Below, in pieces: positions 17,622 to 27,350 of a stretch of 46,695 nt of DNA. The DNA is from Bacteroidales bacterium (GTDB lineage Bacteria; Bacteroidota; Bacteroidia; Bacteroidales; B18-G4), in the NCBI GenBank assembly GCA_018400295.1, contig JAGYMZ010000018.1:1-46695 (forward strand), read 5' to 3'. The notes beneath the pieces were generated by a model. The model searched no databases. It saw nothing but the letters and a program-made list of their open reading frames with translations, and was not told where the DNA came from. Position 1 is the first letter of the stretch; every line of letters starts with the position of its first letter. Both the position numbers and the translations under genes were made by a program.

Positions 17622-20312
17622 CTAAGAGCATTTTGAGTGACCACAATTCGTACAAACTTCACACCCTTCCTGATACTGCAGGGTTCCTGCTTCGCCGCAT
17701 TTCTCGCAGACCTGCTTCAACACCCGTGTACCAGAAGGTATGAACTTTTTGATCGCACGGACAACCCCGTTCTTCCATGTGTTAATGGTATCGCTCTCCA
17801 GCTGTAGGTTGCTGACCAGTTCGATCACGAAAGGCAGGGGCATTCCATGCCGCAAAATGCCGGAGATCAGTTTGGCATAATTCCAGTATTCCTTATCAAA
17901 CTGTCTGGAGAGTCCTTCCATGGTAGTCTTGTATCCATCATTATCCAGGAACTGGAAATCATACCGGTTGGCTCCGGATTCGGTTTTTGTTTTTACAACT
18001 TTGCCTTCCGTCACCCACTTGGGAACAAAGAATCCCTCTTCCTTTCCGGTAAAGATCTCGTAGGGCTTTTTGTTTAAGAGACCCACAACAGCCACCCATT
18101 TCTCCTTATCGTTCTGGAACCTTACCACCGAAGCCTCCAGTACTTCAGGCCGTTTCGGTGCGTTGGTCTCTTTGAACTCATTGGTATCTTCTTCCTTCGC
18201 TTTTCCGGAGCCCACCAGAACACCCGACCGGGAACCGTCGCGATAAATAGTCATTCCCTTACATCCGCTTTCCCAGGCAGTTAAATAAACATCGCTGATG
18301 AGACTTTCCGTAGCCTCCGCAGGAACGTTAACCGTCACACTGATGGAATGGTCGACCCATTTTTGAATGGACCCCTGCATCTTGACTTTATTAACCCAGT
18401 CTATGTCGTTTGAGGTGGCTTGATTATAGGGAGATTTCTTAATGATCTTTTGCAGTTCTTTATCGGGAAGTTGCTTGATCTCATCAACGGAATATCCGTT
18501 CATCTTCAGCCAAACTTCGAATTTCGGATGAAATACGTTGTATTCTTCCCACGCATCACCCACTTTATCGATAAAAGATACAGTTACATTTTTATCGCTG
18601 GGGTTTACTTTCCTTCTACGCTTATAGGCGATCAAATATGCCGGTTCAATGCCTGAGGTTGTCTGCGTGCATATGCTAACGCTCCCGGTAGGGGCAATGG
18701 TCAGCATCGCAATGTTCCTTCTTCCGTACCTGAGCATATTTTCATAAACGGCTGGTGCGGATTCCTTTATCCGGTTCATGAAGGGATTCTCTTTTTCCCG
18801 CTCACTGTCAAATACAGGGAAAGGACCCCGCTGCTTTGCAAGTTTCACAGAAGAGCGATACGCCTCAATGGCCAGCAACTTATGTACTTCGGTGGAGAAT
18901 TCTATGGCTTCCCCGGATCCATACCGGGAACCCAGTGCAGCCAGCATATCCCCTTCCGCAGTTATGCCGATGCCGGTCCGTCTGCCCTGTATGGTTTTCT
19001 TCCGGATATTCTTCCACAGGTTTCGTTCAACCCTTTTGATCTCTTCATCCTCAGGGTCTGCATCGATCTTTGCCAGGATGGCATCGATCTTTTCAATTTC
19101 CAGGTCGATGATGTCGTCCATGATCTTCACCGCATAATAGGCATGTTCGGAAAAAAGCTCCGAATTAAAGCTGGCCTTGTCCGTAAACGGGTTGTCCACG
19201 TAACTGTATAGATTTATGGCCAGCAGGCGGCAACTGTCGTACGGACAAAGCGGTATCTCGCCGCAGGGATTTGTAGAAACGGTTTTAAATCCAAGGTCGG
19301 CGTAGCAATCCGGCACAGCCTCACGGGTTACCGTATCCCAGAACAAAACACCCGGCTCGGCGGATTTCCAGGCATTATGGACAATCTTGGACCACAGCTC
19401 CCGGGCGTTGATCTCCTTTGTAAGCATTGGATGATCACTGTCGACAGGGAATTGTTGTATGTAAGAGGCATCCTTCTTCACGGCTTCCATGAACGCATCG
19501 TCGATCTTTACCGATACATTGGCACCCGTTACTTTATTCTGTTCCATCTTGGCATCGATGAAATTTTCCGCATCGGGATGTTTGATGGATATGGTGAGCA
19601 TAAGGGCACCTCTCCGGCCGTCCTGGGCAACTTCACGGGTAGAATTGGAAAATCTCTCCATAAAAGGGACGATCCCTGTGGAAGTAAGGGCTGTATTTTT
19701 CACCGGGCTGCCGCTGGGACGGATCCCGGAAAGGTCGTGGCCAACCCCTCCGCGGCGCTTCATGAGCTGCACCTGCTCCTGGTCGGTCTTCAGTATCCCT
19801 CCGTAAGAATCTGAATTCCCTTCATTTCCAACAACAAAACAGTTCGAAAGGGAAGATATCTGAAAATCATTGCCAATACCTGCCATAGGGCTACCCTGGG
19901 GTATGATGTAGCGAAACCGCCGGAACAACTCAAACAACTGTTCTTCGCTAAGGGGATCAGCATACTTGCGCTCTATTCTGGCGATCTCACGGGCCAGGCG
20001 GCGATGCATTTCGTCCGGAGTTTGCTCATAGATATGCCCCTGGCTGTCCTTGAGTGCATATTTGTTTGCCCAAACGTTCGCAGCTAAAGAATCACCTTCA
20101 AAATATTTGGTTGCTGCTTCCAGCACCTTTTCAAAAGGGTACTTTTTTAATCCGGCCCTGCCCGGTCCCGGATTATCACCGGCTGACTTCCCCTGCACCG
20201 TTTTCGGCTCCCGGCCCGGATCTGGTTTTGTCCTGCCTTCAAGTACCTTTTTATAAATACTTCCTGATTCTTTTTTATCTTTTTCAATGTTTACAAAAAG
20301 GTCTCCGTTCAT
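17622..20312 (-). CDS. nrdJ: Adenosylcobalamin-dependent (class II) ribonucleotide reductase
   Basis: 896 residues. Class II enzymes reduce ribonucleotides to deoxyribonucleotides using a B12-derived radical, with or without oxygen. Landmarks are SLSNCFVVGN (about 153-162) with one redox cysteine, GGVGHDLSGIRPSGSP (about 183-198), NPCGEIPL (about 344-351) with the asparagine, thiyl-radical cysteine and glutamate of the active site, and APTGSVSICTQTTSGIEP (about 550-567). The carboxyl end has CEKCG...CEVCTNCGHSKC, a zinc-finger-like tail known from long NrdJ proteins, including the terminal cysteines that re-reduce the active site. The first ~60 residues are low-complexity. It needs B12, so its host must make or import it. 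No cobalamin riboswitch was recognised upstream. Confidence 0.95.
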   Translation of the reverse strand: MNGDLFVNIEKDKKESGSIYKKVLEGRTKPDPGREPKTVQGKSAGDNPGPGRAGLKKYPFEKVLEAATKYFEGDSLAANVWANKYALKDSQGHIYEQTPDEMHRRLAREIARIERKYADPLSEEQLFELFRRFRYIIPQGSPMAGIGNDFQISSLSNCFVVGNEGNSDSYGGILKTDQEQVQLMKRRGGVGHDLSGIRPSGSPVKNTALTSTGIVPFMERFSNSTREVAQDGRRGALMLTISIKHPDAENFIDAKMEQNKVTGANVSVKIDDAFMEAVKKDASYIQQFPVDSDHPMLTKEINARELWSKIVHNAWKSAEPGVLFWDTVTREAVPDCYADLGFKTVSTNPCGEIPLCPYDSCRLLAINLYSYVDNPFTDKASFNSELFSEHAYYAVKIMDDIIDLEIEKIDAILAKIDADPEDEEIKRVERNLWKNIRKKTIQGRRTGIGITAEGDMLAALGSRYGSGEAIEFSTEVHKLLAIEAYRSSVKLAKQRGPFPVFDSEREKENPFMNRIKESAPAVYENMLRYGRRNIAMLTIAPTGSVSICTQTTSGIEPAYLIAYKRRRKVNPSDKNVTVSFIDKVGDAWEEYNVFHPKFEVWLKMNGYSVDEIKQLPDKELQKIIKKSPYNQATSNDIDWVNKVKMQGSIQKWVDHSISVTVNVPAEATESLISDVYLTAWESGCKGMTIYRDGSRSGVLVGSGKAKEEDTNEFKETNAPKRPEVLEASVVRFQNDKEKWVAVVGLLNKKPYEIFTGKEEGFFVPKWVTEGKVVKTKTESGANRYDFQFLDNDGYKTTMEGLSRQFDKEYWNYAKLISGILRHGMPLPFVIELVSNLQLESDTINTWKNGVVRAIKKFIPSGTRVLKQVCEKCGEAGTLQYQEGCEVCTNCGHSKCS

Positions 20313-20604
20313 CAGCTGAATTCTTTACGTGGGTTTATATTGATTGTAATTGAAATCGTAACGATAGAAAAACACGGGAAATGTCAGACTAAGGTACAGA
20401 TTTTACACCGGGATTGGGGGACGAATTATCAACAGAAGGCGGTTGAAAAATCCCAAACATTTGTGATAAACCGAACTCCTATGAATCCAGAAAGAATTAT
20501 TAACAAATTTTTAATATTTTTTTAATGTCTGCTTAATCTTTGGCAGGCATTGTTATCCGGCTCAGGCACTGGGCGTTCATGATCCTTGCTGCCATCCGGG
20601 CATA
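20313..20604. other. 292-base spacer between polA (stop) and nrdJ (start)
   Basis: No coding sequence is supported here. No TAnnTTTG box reading toward nrdJ, no NrdR-box pair and no B12-riboswitch core were recognised. One imperfect hairpin is seen at 20525-20548 (TGTCTGC and GGCAGGCA arms), but its T-run is on the wrong side for a terminator of polA. A T/A-rich block at 20500-20525 follows. The nrdJ promoter must lie here unless nrdJ is read through from polA, but it could not be identified. Confidence 0.5.
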
Positions 20605-23373
20605 TTAATGTGCTTCCAGCCAATTATTCCCGGTATTGATATCGACAACCACGGGGACATTTATTTCCATGGCATTTTCCATCTTATCCCTTACCAGTTG
20701 GCTCAGCATATCGATCTCATCCTGCGGTGTATCAAAAACAAGTTCATCGTGCACCTGCAGGATCATTTTTGCACGGCACCCCTGATCATTCAATGCATCA
20801 AAAATACGGATCATGGCGATCTTGATCATATCGGCCGAAGATCCCTGTATGGGGGCATTGATCGCATTCCGTTCGGCAAATCCCCGCACGGTATTATTAT
20901 TGGATGTGATGTCCCTGAGATACCTTCTTCTGCCCAGGATCGTTTCCACATACCCATGCTCCCTGGCAAAAGCAACGGTCTTTTCCATGTATGATTTTAT
21001 GCCTGGGTACTTTTCAAAATACTGCCGGATCAGTTCGGCAGCATCCCCTCTGGGAATGTTCAACCGCTCAGACAAACCGAATGCGGAAATGCCATATACG
21101 ATCCCGAAATTAACGGTCTTGGCCTTGCGGCGCATATCCGCATCCACCTCGCCGGGAGCAACGCCAAATACCCGTGCCGCAGTGGCTGTGTGCACATCTT
21201 CCCCTTTGCGGAAGGTCTCCTGCATTGCCTCATCCCCGCTTAAACCGGCTATAATGCGAAGCTCGATCTGAGAATAATCCGCTGCCATCAGCACATGATC
21301 CGGATCACGGGGCACAAAAGCCTTGCGTATCTCCCTGCCACGGCTGGTCCGAATGGGTATGTTCTGCAAATTTGGATTATTGGAACTCAGCCTTCCCGTA
21401 GCGGCAACAGCCTGGTTATAGGAAGTATGTATCCGGCCATCCCGGGGGTTTATAAGAGAAGGCAATGCATCCACATAGGTAGACTTAAGCTTGGACAATG
21501 ACCGGTAATCCAGGATAAGATCCACAATTGGATGCCTGGAGACCAGCCTGACCAACACATCCTCACTGGTCGAATATTGTTTTGTCTTTGTTCTCTTCGG
21601 CTTATCGGAAATTTTCAACCGTTCAAACAAAATCTCCCCCAACTGCCTGGGTGAGGCAATATTGAATTCCGCCCCGGCCAGATCAAAGATCTTTTCCTGA
21701 ACCTTCTGCATATCCTCCTGCAATTTTTTTGAATAATCCTGCAAAGCCCCGACGTCCAAATTCACACCCTCAGCCTCCATGTCTGCCAGCACTTTCAGCA
21801 AAGGGATCTCTATGTCGCTGAACAAGGTCATGGCCCGGGAATTTTTCAACAGGGGCTCAAACTTCAGCATCAGCTGCAGGGTAATGTCTGCATCTTCGCA
21901 GGCATATTCGGTCAAAACATCCGGTTCCACGCTACGCATGCTTTTTTGGTTCCGGCCTTTTTTACCGATGAGCGATTCAATGGAAACGGGCTTATAATTC
22001 AAATACGTTTCTGCCAGAAAATCCATATTATGGCGCATATCGGGTTCCAGCAGGTAATGGGCCAGCATGGTATCAAACAGTTCACCTTCCACTTCAATCC
22101 CATACCATTTCAGCAGGGAAATGTCATATTTCAGGTTTTGTCCGATCTTGCGTATCCCGGGATTACCAAATACACCTTTGAATTCATCCGATATCCGCAA
22201 AGCCTCTTGCTTATCTTCAGGAAAAACAGCGAAATAGGCTTCCCCCGGATCAATGCAAAAGGAAATGCCTACCAGTTCGGCCTGATTGGCATCCAAACCG
22301 GTCGATTCGGTATCAAAACAAAATGCCCCGGATGTTTCCAGAAGCGCCAACAGGTGTCTGCGCTCTTCACTTGTTTTGACCAGGTGGTAATTGTGCTTCA
22401 CATCATTGAGCGTCTTCAGGGAAGACCCCAACCCGGTTCCCGAAGGCCCCAAATCGCTGAACAGGTCCTGCTGCACTTCTTTTCCTTTATCCTTAAGATC
22501 TGTAAATACCCGCCGGGCATAATTCCGGAATTCCAGCTCCTCAAAAAGTCCCTTTAGGCTTTCCACATCCGGGTCTTTTCTTTTGAGGGATCCTTCATCA
22601 AGTTCGATGGGCACATCCAGTATGATCGCAGCCAGTTGTTTCGACATCAGGGCTTGTTCCGAATTTTCTTCTATCCTTTCCTTAAGTTTTCCCTTCAGCT
22701 TACCGGTATTTTTCAGGAGGTTTTCCAGGGTTTCAAATTCCGATATCAGTTTAATGGCCGTCTTCTCACCCACCCCGGGAACTCCGGGGATATTATCCGA
22801 AGCATCACCCCATAGCCCGAGAATATCAATAAGCTGTTCCGGGTACTTTATCCTGTATTTCTCGCAGATCTCCTTTACACCCAGAATTTGAGTTTTATTA
22901 CCCATCCTGGGAGGTTTATACATAAAGATCCTGTCCGAAACGAGCTGTCCGAAATCCTTATCGGATGTCATCATGTAAACCGTATACCCTTTCCGTTCCG
23001 CCTTCCTTGCAAGCGTGCCGATCACGTCATCGGCTTCATACCCGTCAACGGCCAGAATGGGGATCCGGAAACCTTCCAGCAGCCTTGTAATATAAGGGAG
23101 GGAAATGGCTATGTCTTCCGGCATTTCTTCACGCTGAGCCTTATAAGCGGCATAGTCCATGCTCCGGGTGGTGGGGGCGATGGTGTCGAAAGCAACCCCG
23201 ATGTGCGAGGGATCTTCATTCTTTAGCACATCCAGCAGGGAATTTGCAAATCCAAGGATGGCCGAAGTATTCGTACCTTTTGAATTGATCCGCGGATTTT
23301 TATTAAGCGCAAAATATGCCCGGTATATCAGGGCCATGGCATCCAGCAGAAATAGTTTCTTATTTGAGGACAT
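20605..23373 (-). CDS. polA: DNA polymerase I
   Basis: 922 residues when started at ATG 23373 (MSSNKKLFLLDAMALIYRAYFA); an upstream start at 23478 would add 35 residues unlike the family. Three activities are visible. The 5'-3' exonuclease is about 1-300 with DGYEADDVIGTLA and TSDKDFGQLV. The 3'-5' exonuclease keeps its acidic metal ligands (FDTESTGLDANQ near 355-366), so proofreading is probably active, unlike in some PolA homologues. The polymerase domain has DYSQIELRIIAGLS, RRKAKTVNFGIVYG and QVHDELVF near the carboxyl end. It processes Okazaki fragments and fills repair gaps. It is divergent from phoH. Confidence 0.95.
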   Translation of the reverse strand: MSSNKKLFLLDAMALIYRAYFALNKNPRINSKGTNTSAILGFANSLLDVLKNEDPSHIGVAFDTIAPTTRSMDYAAYKAQREEMPEDIAISLPYITRLLEGFRIPILAVDGYEADDVIGTLARKAERKGYTVYMMTSDKDFGQLVSDRIFMYKPPRMGNKTQILGVKEICEKYRIKYPEQLIDILGLWGDASDNIPGVPGVGEKTAIKLISEFETLENLLKNTGKLKGKLKERIEENSEQALMSKQLAAIILDVPIELDEGSLKRKDPDVESLKGLFEELEFRNYARRVFTDLKDKGKEVQQDLFSDLGPSGTGLGSSLKTLNDVKHNYHLVKTSEERRHLLALLETSGAFCFDTESTGLDANQAELVGISFCIDPGEAYFAVFPEDKQEALRISDEFKGVFGNPGIRKIGQNLKYDISLLKWYGIEVEGELFDTMLAHYLLEPDMRHNMDFLAETYLNYKPVSIESLIGKKGRNQKSMRSVEPDVLTEYACEDADITLQLMLKFEPLLKNSRAMTLFSDIEIPLLKVLADMEAEGVNLDVGALQDYSKKLQEDMQKVQEKIFDLAGAEFNIASPRQLGEILFERLKISDKPKRTKTKQYSTSEDVLVRLVSRHPIVDLILDYRSLSKLKSTYVDALPSLINPRDGRIHTSYNQAVAATGRLSSNNPNLQNIPIRTSRGREIRKAFVPRDPDHVLMAADYSQIELRIIAGLSGDEAMQETFRKGEDVHTATAARVFGVAPGEVDADMRRKAKTVNFGIVYGISAFGLSERLNIPRGDAAELIRQYFEKYPGIKSYMEKTVAFAREHGYVETILGRRRYLRDITSNNNTVRGFAERNAINAPIQGSSADMIKIAMIRIFDALNDQGCRAKMILQVHDELVFDTPQDEIDMLSQLVRDKMENAMEINVPVVVDINTGNNWLEAH

Positions 23374-23391
23374 ACAAATGAAATGTTTAGA

Positions 23392-23413
23392 CAAAGATAA
23401 CCATTTCAATGGT
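23392..23413 (-). promoter_or_regulatory. polA -7 box with an adjoining inverted repeat
   Basis: Minus-strand TATCTTTG (23399-23392) matches TAnnTTTG, about 19 bases before the polA ATG. Immediately upstream, 23400-23413 is a perfect inverted repeat with six-base arms (ACCATT and AATGGT) and a two-base centre. A protein bound there would cover the spacer between -33 and -7. No TTTG -33 box is evident. The two signals abut, which suggests regulation, but short repeats can be chance. Confidence 0.45.
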
Positions 23414-23612
23414 CGGTGGAACCTGTGGCAATCTAAATTATGGCCCGCTGACAGCCCGGGTTCAGAAGTGCGGGACAAGCATTTTTACACACCGTGTTGT
23501 TAAAAATTATTCCCTTCCTGTAAAATAAAAGCCATTAATTAATCATACCTTTACTATCAGCTCTTTGCAAGGCTTGAATACACGGATTAAGGAACTTAAA
23601 CCATTGAACTGC

Positions 23613-24947
23613 ATGCCACGCCGAAAAAAACAAAAGAAAATCTTCGTTCTTGACACTTCTGTTATTCTTTACGATCACAACGCTATTTACAGTTTTGAAG
23701 AACATGATGTAGCCATCCCCATCACAGTGCTTGAAGAGCTGGACAATTTTAAGAAGGGCAACGATATCATTAATTTTGAAGCCCGGGAATTCATCCGGAT
23801 CATGGACCGGCTTTCCGCCAACAACACCCTCACCAATTGGATCCCTGTTGACAGGGCCAACGGAGGCTTTTTCAAGGTCATTATGAATGAGCAGTCGGAA
23901 ACGGATGCAACGGTTATTTTCGGGGATGACAAGCCCGATCACCGCATTCTGAATGCAGCCCTTATGATGGGTCAGCAACACCCGGAAAAAAGGGTGGTCC
24001 TGGTCACCAAGGATATAAACCTCCGGTTGAAAGCCAAATCCCTGAACATACCGGCGGAGGATTATGAAACCGGCAAGATCAAGGACGTGGAATCCCTGTA
24101 TACGGGCAAATCCCTCATTGAAGACATCCCCAGGGAAATGATCGATGAACTTTACGATAAAGGATATTGCGCTCCGGAAATGTTGCACCTGGACAAGCGC
24201 ATCCCAAATCAGTACTTTATCATACGCAATGGCAAGGCTTCTGCCCTTGCCTATTACAACCCAATCCTGGAACGGGTGGAAAAGCTTGAAAAAACCCCGG
24301 CCTACCGTATCGTACCCCGCAACGCTGAGCAGGTGTTCGCACTCCATGCCATAACCAATCCCAAGGTTAAACTTGTCACCATGCAAGGCATCGCCGGTAC
24401 GGGAAAAACATTACTGGCCCTGGCCGGTGCCCTGGAACAAAAGAAAAACTTCAAGCAGATCTACCTTGCCAGGCCCATCGTACCGCTCAGCAACAAGGAT
24501 ATTGGCTATCTGCCGGGCGACATTAAATCCAAGCTGAACCCATACATGGAGCCCCTGTGGGATAACCTGAAATTCATACAGAACCAATTCGGGGAAAAAG
24601 ACAAGGAATACAAAAAGATACAGGATTCGGTGGATTCTGAGAAATTGTTGATCACACCCCTGGCATATATCCGCGGCCGGAGCATATCCAATGTATGTTT
24701 TATCGTGGACGAGGCACAAAACCTCACCCCACATGAGGTCAAGACCATTATCACACGGGCCGGAGAAAATACAAAGATCATCTTCACCGGCGATATATAC
24801 CAAATCGACACACCTTACCTGGACTCCCAATCCAACGGGTTATCTTACCTGATCGATAAAATCAAGCATCACGACATTTATGCGCACATTCGCCTGGAAA
24901 AGGGAGAACGCTCGGAACTTGCCAACCTGGCCAATGAACTCCTGTAA
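23613..24947 (+). CDS. phoH: PIN-domain PhoH-family ATPase (PhoH2 type)
   Basis: 444 residues from ATG 23613 (MPRRKKQKKIFVLDTSVILY); a TTG at 23565 would add 16 residues but is less likely. The amino ~150 residues form a PIN domain, a metal-dependent RNase fold, with the acidic residues at VLDTSV (Asp13), LEELD (about 40-44) and later VTKDINLR. The carboxyl half is a PhoH ATPase: Walker A GIAGTGKTLLALAGA (near 254-268), DEAQNLTPHEVKTIITRAG (Walker B and following helix), and TGDIYQID. Such fusions (PhoH2) have been shown in other bacteria to act as RNA helicase/RNases. Neighbouring genes do not resemble an antitoxin. It converges with the M28 lipoprotein gene, 17 bases apart. Confidence 0.9.
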   Translation: MPRRKKQKKIFVLDTSVILYDHNAIYSFEEHDVAIPITVLEELDNFKKGNDIINFEAREFIRIMDRLSANNTLTNWIPVDRANGGFFKVIMNEQSETDATVIFGDDKPDHRILNAALMMGQQHPEKRVVLVTKDINLRLKAKSLNIPAEDYETGKIKDVESLYTGKSLIEDIPREMIDELYDKGYCAPEMLHLDKRIPNQYFIIRNGKASALAYYNPILERVEKLEKTPAYRIVPRNAEQVFALHAITNPKVKLVTMQGIAGTGKTLLALAGALEQKKNFKQIYLARPIVPLSNKDIGYLPGDIKSKLNPYMEPLWDNLKFIQNQFGEKDKEYKKIQDSVDSEKLLITPLAYIRGRSISNVCFIVDEAQNLTPHEVKTIITRAGENTKIIFTGDIYQIDTPYLDSQSNGLSYLIDKIKHHDIYAHIRLEKGERSELANLANELL

Positions 24948-24964
24948 ATCCCGCCGGAACATGC

Positions 24965-25987
24965 TTATTTTTCTCTGAAAACCACGTTTAAAACCGTTGT
25001 GCCGACAATGTCCAGGGTCGCTTTATCAATGAATTCCATATCGTCATTCACCGTGTGCCACTGTTCGAAAAAACTACCGTTGACGGAATTTTTGTCCAGA
25101 TGGATAATATTGACCGCAGGAATACCCGCATATTTATTAATATAATAATGATCGTCCGTAATATAACCGCCCATCCTGTCCGGGAAAAAATCCCCATAGC
25201 CAAGGTCCCGGGCTATTTCCCATACTTTATCAACCTTATCGGAAGCATAATGCATGGAAAAGCCTTCCTTCAGAAATTGCGGATCGGGCACCCCCACCAT
25301 ATCCAGCAATATGGCAAAACGGGCTTTATAATTGAATTTATGCGGATTCCTGGACCAATACTGTGAGCCCAGTCCCCAGTTATCTTCACCACGATGGCCC
25401 TGACGGTTGTTGGGGGGACCGTAATCTTCCAGGTCGAACAAAATGATATCCACCCCCACATATGGTTCGCATTCATTCAGCTGCCTGGCAATTTCAAGCA
25501 GCACACCGGTGCCGCTTGCGCCGTCGTTCGCACCGGGGACAGGCTTGCTTCGGTTGGCCGGATTTGGATCATGATCGGCAACAGGTCGCGAATCCCAGTG
25601 GGCGCATAGGATTATCCTGATCTTTTTATCCGGTGAATAGGAAGCAATTATGTTCTTCCCTTCCAGAAGCGTTCCGTCCCAGGCCCGCATAACAAATTCC
25701 TGCACCACCACATTGCCGCAAAACCGCTGCAGGGTATTGCTAAGGAATACGGCGCACTGATCATGGGGCAGGGTGCCGGGGACCCTCGGTCCGAAAGCCA
25801 TTTGGTTTTCAATATACCGGTAAGCGCTATCTGCATTGAAACCGGGGATCCCGGGGGCCGGTTCCTTTAAAACCGTTGCAGTGTCTGGCGCATGCTTCCT
25901 GCCATCACTACATGAAAATATACAATGGGAAAATGCGATAAGAAGGATAAATGCCTGATATGAAAGGGGTAATTTTCTCATGATCAT
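24965..25987 (-). CDS. M28-family zinc lipoprotein, probable glutaminyl-peptide cyclotransferase
   Basis: 340 residues from ATG 25987 (ATG 25981 also possible). The first ~26 residues form a lipoprotein signal with lipobox IFSC (Cys26), so it is anchored on the periplasmic or outer-membrane face. The fold is M28: AHWDSRPVADHD (about 129-140), GANDGASGTGVLLEIA (about 152-167, Asp155 as metal ligand), LFDLEDYG (Glu187/Asp188), ILLDMVGVPDP, and DDHYYINKYAGIP then WHTVNDDME near the end (His ligand). The single-zinc pattern with GEDNWGLGSQYWS resembles type II glutaminyl cyclases, described from Bacteroidota such as Porphyromonas, which turn amino-terminal glutamine into pyroglutamate on exported proteins. 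An aminopeptidase remains possible. It starts 7 bases after the histidine-kinase gene, probably in its operon. Confidence 0.8.
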   Translation of the reverse strand: MIMRKLPLSYQAFILLIAFSHCIFSCSDGRKHAPDTATVLKEPAPGIPGFNADSAYRYIENQMAFGPRVPGTLPHDQCAVFLSNTLQRFCGNVVVQEFVMRAWDGTLLEGKNIIASYSPDKKIRIILCAHWDSRPVADHDPNPANRSKPVPGANDGASGTGVLLEIARQLNECEPYVGVDIILFDLEDYGPPNNRQGHRGEDNWGLGSQYWSRNPHKFNYKARFAILLDMVGVPDPQFLKEGFSMHYASDKVDKVWEIARDLGYGDFFPDRMGGYITDDHYYINKYAGIPAVNIIHLDKNSVNGSFFEQWHTVNDDMEFIDKATLDIVGTTVLNVVFREK

Positions 25988-25994
25988 CAATGTT

Positions 25995-27350
25995 TTAAAA
26001 AATCAACCTAAACGTTGTCCCTTCTTCCGGTTTGGATTTAACCTTAACAGATCCCTTGTGCAAATGCATTATTTGCCTCGATAAGCTAAGTCCGATACCG
26101 GAACCATGCTTTTTAGAAGTGAAAAAGGGCATGAATATTTTATCCATGATGTCCGGTTTGATCCCGTATCCGTTATCCTCGAAATCAATGACCACCCTGT
26201 TATGATCATTCAGTGTGGCCAGTATGGATATTTCAGGGTCCGGTTGGTTTTTTACAGCATCCATGGCATTTAACAACAAATTGATCACGACCTGGTCGAG
26301 AAGGTCCGGATCGGCAGTGATCATGAGTTCCGGGGGAAACACCCTGATGTTGTAGCGGATCCCGAGCTCATCCATTTTAGGCTTGAGCAGTTGCCGGGAT
26401 CGTTCAAACAAGTCCGACACAGGAAAATACCTGAAATTCGGCTTGGGGATCCGGGTCAGGTTCCGGTACACTTCCACAAAATTCAGCAGTCCCTGGCTCC
26501 GGTTTTGAATGGTAGAGATCGCACCGTCAATATTTTCCATATCTTCTGTATCCAGCTCCCTTGCTTCCCGCCCCCCTTCCAGATCAGTAAGCAACATCTC
26601 CCTGACGGTCGATGCCAGGGAAGAAATCGGGGTTATGGAATTGGTGATCTCATGGGTCAGCACACGTATCAGCTTTTGCCAGGATTCGATCTCTTTCTCA
26701 TCCAATTCGGAACTGATGTTTTGCAGGGATACAAGAACATACTCCTCGCCCCGCATACGGAACTCCGTAGCTGCAATGGCCAGTTGTAACAATTCATCTT
26801 CCATGAAGAGCTTGACTAGTAATTTGTCGCCGCTTCTCAAATTCAGGAGCATTTCCGGGATATCCTTTTTGATCACATGCAAATCCTGAACATGCCTCAG
26901 TCTTTTGATCCTGAGCATTTTCTTCACGGCATTATTGAAAACATCCACCTTTCCTGCACGTGTATATACCAGAATACCGATGTTAATGTGTTGAACAACG
27001 GTTTGCAGATAGTTATAATGTTCTTCCTTCTCTGCACGGTACTTTTTAAAATCATTGATCACTTCACTAAAAGCCCTGTTCAGCCCTTCAAAACTCTTAC
27101 CCAGTCTATGGCCGGTAAAAGAACTTGAAAAATCAGCATACCGGATGCTTTGTAAAAAATTGGCAAGTCTCCGGTTGGTCTGTTCAACATAGCGAATAAG
27201 GAAATATACCTGAGCCAGGGCAACCACAACAAGCAGTATAAAGCTCAGAATATGCGTTGTTTTATGATAAACAAACAAAAGCAGGAATATGGTTAATGCA
27301 ATGAGCAGGACCCTGAGGATCACCTGCAGGCGGAAATTTCTAAAGGCCAT
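25995..27350 (-). CDS. NtrY-like sensor histidine kinase
   Basis: 451 residues from ATG 27350, chosen because AGGAGA lies 10 bases upstream, an unusually clear ribosome site for this genome; a TTG at 27359 is in frame but too close to it. Two membrane helices are at about 9-27 and 34-52 with almost no periplasmic loop, so it probably senses within the membrane or cytoplasm. A PAS-like region follows (about 110-215), then the H-box VLTHEITNSITPIS with the phospho-acceptor His233, and the ATPase boxes N (INLLLNAMDAV), G1 (DFEDNGYGI), F (FMPFFTS) and G2 (GSGIGLSLSRQ). The start overlaps the response-regulator stop by 11 bases, so the two are coupled partners. Confidence 0.92.
   Translation of the reverse strand: MAFRNFRLQVILRVLLIALTIFLLLFVYHKTTHILSFILLVVVALAQVYFLIRYVEQTNRRLANFLQSIRYADFSSSFTGHRLGKSFEGLNRAFSEVINDFKKYRAEKEEHYNYLQTVVQHINIGILVYTRAGKVDVFNNAVKKMLRIKRLRHVQDLHVIKKDIPEMLLNLRSGDKLLVKLFMEDELLQLAIAATEFRMRGEEYVLVSLQNISSELDEKEIESWQKLIRVLTHEITNSITPISSLASTVREMLLTDLEGGREARELDTEDMENIDGAISTIQNRSQGLLNFVEVYRNLTRIPKPNFRYFPVSDLFERSRQLLKPKMDELGIRYNIRVFPPELMITADPDLLDQVVINLLLNAMDAVKNQPDPEISILATLNDHNRVVIDFEDNGYGIKPDIMDKIFMPFFTSKKHGSGIGLSLSRQIMHLHKGSVKVKSKPEEGTTFRLIF

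Noticed and set aside
20426-20470. DnaA-box-like words (TTATCAACA and a reversed TTATCACA) in the polA-nrdJ spacer, as a replication origin
   Set aside because: Neither word matches the TTATNCACA consensus exactly, there is no cluster of boxes, no dnaA or dnaN nearby, and no AT-rich unwinding array beyond a short block.
20525-20548. Terminator hairpin after polA
   Set aside because: The arms pair with one G:U, but on the polA strand no T-run follows; the T-rich tract is on the wrong side.
20313-20604. Cobalamin riboswitch upstream of the B12-dependent reductase
   Set aside because: The spacer has no recognisable B12-box (GCCACTG-like) element and little stable secondary structure by eye.
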